NCBI RefSeq assembly: GCF_037975245.1
Contig: NC_092564.1
Coordinates: 16,038,984-16,063,483 of the forward strand
From: Apostichopus japonicus
Taxonomy: Eukaryota; Echinodermata; Holothuroidea; Aspidochirotida; Stichopodidae
DNA length: 24,500 bases
Direction: 5' to 3'
Part shown: positions 19,481 to 24,500 of the stretch, one piece after another
How positions within the stretch are numbered: position 1 is the first letter of the stretch
Layout of the letters: each line of letters begins with the position of its first letter
Position numbers and translations under genes: made by a program
The notes under the pieces: model-generated
Databases searched by the model: none
What the model was told of the DNA's origin: nothing
What the model saw: only the letters and a program-made list of their open reading frames with translations

Positions 19481-19727
19481 TTTATAAAAGCGGATGTAAT
19501 TGGCACGAATTAGGAGAAGAACTTTTTTTAACTACACACTGACACGGTTAAGTGACGATATTAAACTTTGTGCATAAAACGTAAGATATTTACATAAAAT
19601 AAGGACCTTTACTGTTACAATGAGAGGATAATTTTAAATTGCGAACTTAGCAGTTCTTGGTGTGGTCAGGAGTGTCTGCATTGGCTACCCGTTTATTGTA
19701 TTTTGTACTGTAATTGAATATCTCTAC
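19481..19727 (+). promoter_or_regulatory. TATA-like site at the start of a CpG-normal patch
   Basis: TTTATAAAAGCGG at 19481-19493 is a TATA-box match. About twelve CpGs then occur over the next 480 bases, against a handful per kb around. This could be an internal promoter, another unmethylated regulatory element, or a recent insertion. No downstream exon is established. Confidence 0.2.
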
Positions 19728-19991
19728 TTAGTACTGTTTAGTATGGGCAACTGGCTTTGTGTTGGAATAACAATTGTCAGACCAAAAAACATTACAGTAT
19801 GAGAGATATTTAAAGTGATGATCGTAGTTTGGTATACACATCTGAGTTTTTATAGGAATGTTTGATATCGCCGAGATTTGATTAAAATATGAATCTAAGA
19901 GACTGACTTCGGTCAGCTTGGGGCTTTGATAAGCCAATGATGGCTTCATCGCGATTTCCTGCTTGCAGGAGGATAAAAAAAATACAAACAA
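19728..19991 (-). CDS. Weak candidate minus-strand exon
   Basis: An 87-codon minus-strand frame includes EIAMKPSLAYQSPKLTEVSL and, later, PVAHTKQY before its stop. CpGs survive in ATCGCG, ACCGAA, TCGGCG and TACGAT. On the minus strand a pyrimidine-rich TTTTTTATCCTCCTGCAAGCAG acts as a plausible acceptor near 19957-19977. The product has no recognisable domain. The plus strand is also open for about 30 codons near 19910-20000, so the CpG content may come from an insertion or a regulatory element rather than from coding constraint. Confidence 0.15.
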   Translation of the reverse strand: MFVFFLSSCKQEIAMKPSLAYQSPKLTEVSLLDSYFNQISAISNIPIKTQMCIPNYDHHFKYLSYCNVFWSDNCYSNTKPVAHTKQY

Positions 19992-20325
19992 TTACAAGTC
20001 TGTAGTTATACATGCTTGTATGTACTTTCAACAATCAAAGGTTTATGTGCCTTCTTGATGTACCTCACTCACTTTATTGTTTCCATGCACCTCTCTTCAT
20101 GAAGCCAGACAATTTCTTCATAGTAACATTAACTTCATAGTTTATAGCAAATAAGGAAATTTACAATTCTTTCCTCACTTTTTCATTAATTGAAAGTGAA
20201 ATGAAATTTGACCAATTAATCAAGTTGATAACTGAACTGGTTATTAGAATATCATGTAATCAGAATCAGCTGAAAATGTTGCTAGAAGCAGAATTCTTCT
20301 GTTAAACCTGATGTAAAGTATCTAG
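19992..20325. other. Non-coding spacer
   Basis: Essentially free of CpG and of credible frames; nothing recognisable. Confidence 0.45.
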
Positions 20326-20602
20326 TCAGATGATATTGCCTGCTGGAGAATTGATCTTGCAAATCAATTTCATCAGAAAAAAGAACCCACTTTCAGGGTT
20401 ACTTAGAAGTGTTGTCTTGATTATAATAATTCCATGTTTGTTAGAAGTATTTGGCCCTGTTGACACAAGCTCGAGAAAGAGTGCTGTGTTGTACCCCTGC
20501 CCTCGAGGTCCACTTGTAATTGGTAAACATGGAACAGACCCTACGATTGCAGCCCCACGACTAACTACAGGATTAACAGAAAGGCCCTGGGTTCTGTATT
20601 AA
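20326..20602. other. 270 bp open on both strands; candidate exon or repeat
   Basis: Plus strand: from an acceptor-like CATGTTTGTTAG (ends 20444) the frame reads VFGPVDTSSRKSAVLYPCP, then GKHGTDPTIAAPRLTTG, and stops at TAA 20600-20602. Minus strand: codons 20598 down to a stop at 20326-20328 are open for about 90 residues and read just as well (NPVVSRGAAIVGSVPC, then LELVSTGPNTSNKHG). Four CpGs are kept (two in CTCGAG words, TACGAT, CCACGAC). Long openness on both strands together suggests either a coding exon with a chance antisense frame or a dispersed repeat. I cannot name a family on either strand. Confidence 0.3.
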
Positions 20603-20735
20603 ATTTGTTGTTGTTTATTACACATCAAGTTTAGGTTTGATATAACAGTGCTGCAAAATCACATAGCTTTATGGCTTAGCATGTTTTCTCCTAGGTAGTA
20701 AACAAACCTCAACTCCCTGTTCGTTGATTGCGAAT

Positions 20736-20815
20736 GTTGGGTCTGATGTAAAAGCCAGGAGGTTTATAACCAATTGACCTTGTTTTATTGCTGAAGACCA
20801 AACGTTGGGTCTGAT
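20736..20815 (+). repeat. 12-bp direct repeat GTTGGGTCTGAT
   Basis: Exact copies at 20736-20747 and 20804-20815, 68 bases apart, each followed by a GTAA word within a few bases. The second carries AACGTTGG where the first has AATGTTGG, a CpG/TpG difference. Confidence 0.6.
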
Positions 20816-21436
20816 CCGTAATGTAACACGGTCTTAGTTACAACTTACAATGGAAACAAGTAATGTAAATATTAACTGCACAGTAATTTGTTTTTGTTAG
20901 AAAACATGTTTTATATCTAAACAAGTGACAAAGTTTTTCGTTCAAATTATTTCCCATTGTCTAGAAGCTAAATTGCCACAGGATTAAGCTGCACAATCGT
21001 CATTAATCACTGTATAATGTTTCAAGGTATTATAAGATGTCAGTATGCTTACTGTAGGTGGACAGGACAGAAAGAGATTGAAGTGATTCAATTTTCCTTT
21101 CATTGTTTGATTTATTTCCCCATAAAATGGGAGGCTCTTTGATCCCCTAATATCTCTTGTATAGTGCTATGAATCCTTTGAGCCTAGTATGTCAGAGAAT
21201 GGTAAATTGCATTGTAAGTAAATTCATATAGACCCTCTGGACTAGGAAATTGTAAACAAATTTGAAAAAGGGCAATGAAATGTTTGGTTAGAAAAGCTTA
21301 AGATGGGATCTGAACCATAGACCTGAAGAGGTGCAAGCCCTTCTTTTACACTTTTCAAGTTCAAATTGCATTTGTATTATATACTTCAGTGTACAGCTAG
21401 TTAAACTTACCATTTTCTCCAAGGTTGTTTCAAATC
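20816..21436. other. Intron-like stretch, no gene seen
   Basis: AT-rich with few CpGs and no credible open frame. Confidence 0.45.
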
Positions 21437-21559
21437 TCTTCTTGATTAAGTGTCTGCATTATTAAGGTCATTGACACGAGGGAGGTTCACGTGATACTTG
21501 AAGAGGGTAGATGCGATCCCATACATGTCACTGTTGGCATGGATAAGAATCTGCATTGA
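21437..21559 (+). CDS. Candidate C-terminal coding exon
   Basis: A plus-strand frame opens after a stop at 21443-21445 and ends at TGA 21557-21559. From an acceptor-like TGCATTATTAAG (ends 21466) it reads VIDTREVHVILEEGRCDPIH and then VTVGMDKNLH, which looks like ordinary folded protein. Three CpGs remain (ACACGAGG, TCACGTGA, TGCGATC). A polyadenylation word AATAAA follows 290 bases later, at 21847. It overlaps a perfect E-box palindrome, TCACGTGA (21487-21494), and an AGGTCA half-site (21465-21470), so the CpGs could instead reflect regulatory sites. No family is recognised. The minus strand is only partly open here. Confidence 0.25.
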
Positions 21560-21846
21560 GAGTTGTATGGGAACTGGAAAAAAGGAACCTCTCATATTGA
21601 TATTTTTTTCATATTATTTTCAAGTTTTGAGTGAGGGTGTGATAATTTTGGTTGTTATACATGAAATACTACAAATACTTGCCTTGTGAAGTAACCACCA
21701 AATGTAACAGCAAAACACAAACAATATTTGTGTGGGGCCATAATTTGTAACAAAGTTTCAAGTTTGAGAAAAAATATGGCAAGCTTTTGTAAATTTATGA
21801 GGATATGCTAAATTTTCATATTAATTATGGAAAATGCACAGTAAGC

Positions 21847-21852
21847 AATAAA
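21847..21852 (+). terminator. AATAAA polyadenylation word near the block's right edge
   Basis: One of several AATAAA words in this AT-rich window. It is singled out only because it lies about 290 bases after the last plus-strand candidate exon and about 150 bases before CpG rises again. Confidence 0.15.
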
Positions 21853-23380
21853 TTGAGAACTTTGAATTCATTTAGTTTCTTAGCTTACCTGTCTCCTCAC
21901 AACCACAGCACTCTTTTCTCTACTGTGGGTAACCTTTTATCACTATACACCCTCTTTGGCCAGACACTGCTGGTCTATGCCTACAGTAGCTCCCTCATTC
22001 TACCACTCTTAAGTTTTGGGATTTACAGACCGTTTGCAATCCATGTTTAATTCAGTTTTGCTTAAAAGTTAACGTATCGTAAAGTGTTTATTGAAATTGA
22101 AACTTTCTGTGATCATGTAACAGACTATTTCTGATCATATGAAGCTTGCCTGTTCACAGGGTATTTAAACCTGTATATGTGTTAATCACATTTATCCATT
22201 CTAAACAATAGTAAAGCATGAGTGATATAACTTCATAGTAAATGGACACTTACAGAATTCGCAGACCAGTCCAGTCATACTAAATACTGATTTTCATTCA
22301 TAGTTAAAAGTCATTTTTATCTTCACATTGGTTCACTGTGCGAGTCGAACAACTAGTATGCATTCTCTGTACAATTACCAACCATTCTAGAACTACATTC
22401 ACCGCTTGCATACGTAGATCTCTGTGCTGCAGTGTACTTAACTGAACTGGAGAGTTGTATGCATAAATCTCTTCATCAACCATCGTTCTAACATGTCAGA
22501 GCGGTTTCAACGAACTATGCGTGTGTTTATTATTAGGTTATCGATCCCAGCTAATAATATTAGACGGCTAAACTTTGTCTGGAAGCTTTAGAGGGTTCAC
22601 CTTACTCTCTCGAGGGGCTTTTGGAGAGACCATGGAACTCTCTCATGTTATTAGCTTCTGTCCAGCCTTCTGATGATAAAAGCTGTAATTTCATGTTGCT
22701 ACTGTTTGATATCCTTGATCTTCAATGGCCGACGACAACGATCATCGGGAGAGCTAAAGTACACTGTGTAATTGTGCAACATCAATTAAAGTCCTTCAAG
22801 ATGTGTGTTCTTTTGCTTCTATTTTCACTTTCTCAGCTTTGGAAATTATGTCAATTTTATGAAAAGTGACAGTAAAATTCAGTCTATGATTAAAAAATGC
22901 AACTTTTTTTCATGATTTTATTCACCGAATTTACAATGAATAGTGTCTAAGGTTAGTATGAATATGGGAGTATAACTTGATTACAATGTGTACCATGTCG
23001 CACACTTAGAGGGAATGTAAAACCAAAGCAAATCAACACTATGCAAAGGTCTGTATGCAGGCGTGCTGTTTCCATGTGAACAAATTTAAATTATTTGATA
23101 CAACATTGTCTACAATAGGTATGGTCTTGTTGGACATTATTTTATGATTGGCCACATCAGTTGATTTTAAGTAGTCGTCTGTATGATGTACGTCACACCT
23201 TTAACAGGTACAGTTAGCTACACATGTGTATGCACAAGAACTTAAATAAATGACCCTTGCTAAAAGACACACATGTATACATTTGAAGTACTGGATATGC
23301 TGCTCTCTGTTTTTAGGGAGATGGTGCAGTGGTTTAATAGTTATTACTGATCCATTGCAGGCTTTTCCATACATTTATTG
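21853..23380. other. Right flank, CpG-normal, no gene supported
   Basis: CpG returns to about 20 per kb, with a concentration at 22320-22760. An 11-codon ORF (22725-22757) starts in a good Kozak context (TTCAATGG) but stops at once and has no GT donor before the stop, so it is at best an upstream ORF. The frames at 21805-22050 and 22621-22869 show no recognisable features. Confidence 0.45.
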
Positions 23381-23389
23381 TTTTGGTTA

Positions 23390-23607
23390 ATTAGCTGTCG
23401 TTCTTTCTTTGCAGTGGCTTGATCAATTTATCTAGGCAAATTTCTTTTCTGGGAAAACCATGTTTGAGGGATCCTTTTGCCCCATTTTGTCACTCACATG
23501 AAACTCTGTGCAGCATTCTACATACAAACTGTTTAATGTGTATGTCATATGATCACTGTTGTATCTCCCTGGTGGATATGGTATTTACTCTCTTTATGCT
23601 CTGTTAG
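23390..23607 (+). other. Possible exon after a strong splice acceptor
   Basis: GTCGTTCTTTCTTTGCAG ends at 23414 and is the best 3' splice-site match in the window. It is followed by about 64 open codons (to TAG 23605-23607) whose product is Cys/His-rich (for example FCHSHETLC, then CMSYDHCC). There is no clear donor and no known domain. Confidence 0.2.
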
Positions 23608-23770
23608 ATACAGCTACTGCTTTAACCGCCCCCCTTATCCCCTCCCCTTCCAAGTTACAGTTTATACAACACGAGTATCTTCGGAAATTCCAAATCATGA
23701 ACAGACTCGTAGTTAATAACTTTATTACACATTTTAAAATGATGAAAGTGAAATGAATTTTGTCTTCCAG

Positions 23771-23810
23771 GTATTTAGAGCATGTGTGCTCTTCTTCACA
23801 TCTTGTTCAG
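23771..23810 (+). other. Possible 40-bp micro-exon
   Basis: A pyrimidine-rich acceptor, TTTTGTCTTCCAG, ends at 23770, and GTTCAG|GTGAAC is a good donor at 23810/23811. The enclosed 40 bases are open in the frame reading YLEHVCSSSHLVQ. Correctly spaced acceptor and donor signals of this quality are uncommon here, but chance cannot be excluded. Confidence 0.2.
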
Positions 23811-23883
23811 GTGAACATGATCATTTTTAGATTTAATCCTATATATTTTACGGTTTTATGCGACATGCCTCATCGACTATTAA

Positions 23884-23906
23884 CGACGTCATCTTCATAT
23901 ATAAAA
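23884..23906 (+). promoter_or_regulatory. CRE-like site plus TATA box
   Basis: CGACGTCAT (23884-23892; one mismatch to the TGACGTCA cAMP-response element) is followed at once by a TATA-box match, TATATAAAA (23898-23906), in CpG-normal DNA. If active, transcription would start near 23930 and run to the right, out of the window. Confidence 0.22.
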
Positions 23907-24500
23907 CGGAACAGGTCTCCGTATCAAGACTGCCTATTTACATACCCTCTATTTTGAGTCATCAGCACGCATTTCGGTAATATGACCTGTTTCATGTAAA
24001 TAAGTGTGGGAGGAATGTGGTGTCAGGCACCGTGTGAATGCACTCAAGTGTATCACGAAAGATTATGAGAAAAACTAATTACCGAAAATTAATTGGTAAT
24101 TTCATCGAGGTGGTTTGATATACACAGAGTGCACTTTCTTTCCCCCCCTTGTTCATGTGATTTATACTGCCGATAGAGATGTATCATACTGTATCCGTCC
24201 CATCGGTGCTGTTCACTCAAAGTGGTTTGGAGGATTAAGTTTCACATCGCAAATTAGTGTCTAATCAAATTACTGATATTAAATATGAACTCCTAAATCA
24301 TAGTAATCTATATATAGCTTGAATGGAAAGTTTTGTGAACTGATTGCGATTCACGACTATATCCAGGTTTATTTGATGGTACTAATCCCTAGAATGCTTT
24401 CTTGAGACCTCTCCCAAAAGTAGCTTTTAGAATATTGTCAGGTTTTCTTGTTTTTGGTTTTTTAATTTTGTTTTATCAGGGGGGTTTGGATGTATCCTTT
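23907..24500. other. Right end, nothing recognisable
   Basis: CpG-normal, AT-rich sequence with a short C run near 24142-24148. No credible open frame or repeat seen. Confidence 0.45.

Larger units (their letters stand above)
4500..22000. other. CpG-poor block, probable methylated transcription unit
   Basis: By hand count, CpG falls from about 27 per kb in the first kilobase to about 3-11 per kb across most of this interval, and returns to about 20 per kb beyond 22 kb. TG and CA are abundant. In invertebrates with mosaic methylation such blocks coincide with transcribed gene bodies, because methylated CpG decays to TpG. Local exceptions that keep CpG are the LINE (12.83-13.5 kb), candidate exons, and patches at 17.45-17.6, 18.74-19.08 and 19.48-19.96 kb. 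Edges are approximate. The strand of the presumed gene is not established. Confidence 0.5.

Noticed and set aside
22725-22757. Short ORF starting in a good Kozak context in CpG-rich DNA
   Set aside because: It stops after ten codons and contains no GT donor before the stop, so it cannot be a coding first exon as read.

Overview
The window looks like nuclear DNA from an animal and is almost entirely non-coding. It is AT-rich and carries many simple repeats, long G or C runs and the remains of transposable elements. No bacterial-style gene layout is present, and no complete protein-coding gene can be read. The one confident protein match is the 3' end of a CR1/L2-type LINE (about 12825-13560). 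Frequent TAGGCCT-like words, this LINE type, AGGTCA-rich repeats and patchy CpG loss fit an invertebrate deuterostome such as an echinoderm. That assignment is inference, not proof.

The clearest large-scale structure is CpG content. By hand count, the first 1020 bases hold about 28 CpG, close to expectation for their composition. The interval 8041-9000 holds only about 5, and 22021-23000 about 22. The window therefore appears to contain a CpG-poor block from about 4.5 to 22 kb with CpG-normal DNA on each side. This is the pattern left by gene-body methylation in invertebrates. I read the block as one long transcription unit, mostly intron. A CpG-rich, promoter-like stretch with a CCAAT box and a good splice donor lies at its left edge (3.94-4.20 kb), which favours transcription to the right, but strand is not settled.

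Inside the block, several short open segments keep CpGs and read like protein: 6805-6945, 11453-11587, 14865-14974, 20445-20602 and 21437-21559. They are offered as candidate exons at low confidence. None matches a family I recognise, some are open on both strands, and several end in stop codons.

Region by region: 1-4.2 kb is CpG-normal intergenic DNA with a non-autonomous transposon copy (931-1159) and a LINE/SINE-type 3' tail (1561-1620). From 4.2 to 9.6 kb come a putative first exon, an AT-rich trimeric repeat, a 17-bp minisatellite, a second and CpG-decayed copy of the transposon (7575-7810), and a degenerate array rich in AGGTCA half-sites (8981-9620). From 9.6 to 15.2 kb there is a TREpal-like palindrome, the LINE and a 109-bp tandem duplication. 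From 17 to 20 kb there are a perfect 18-bp palindrome, two copies of one spaced-motif repeat, a 21-bp array and a CpG-normal patch. The last 2.5 kb is CpG-normal again, with splice-like and promoter-like signals that may belong to a neighbouring gene.
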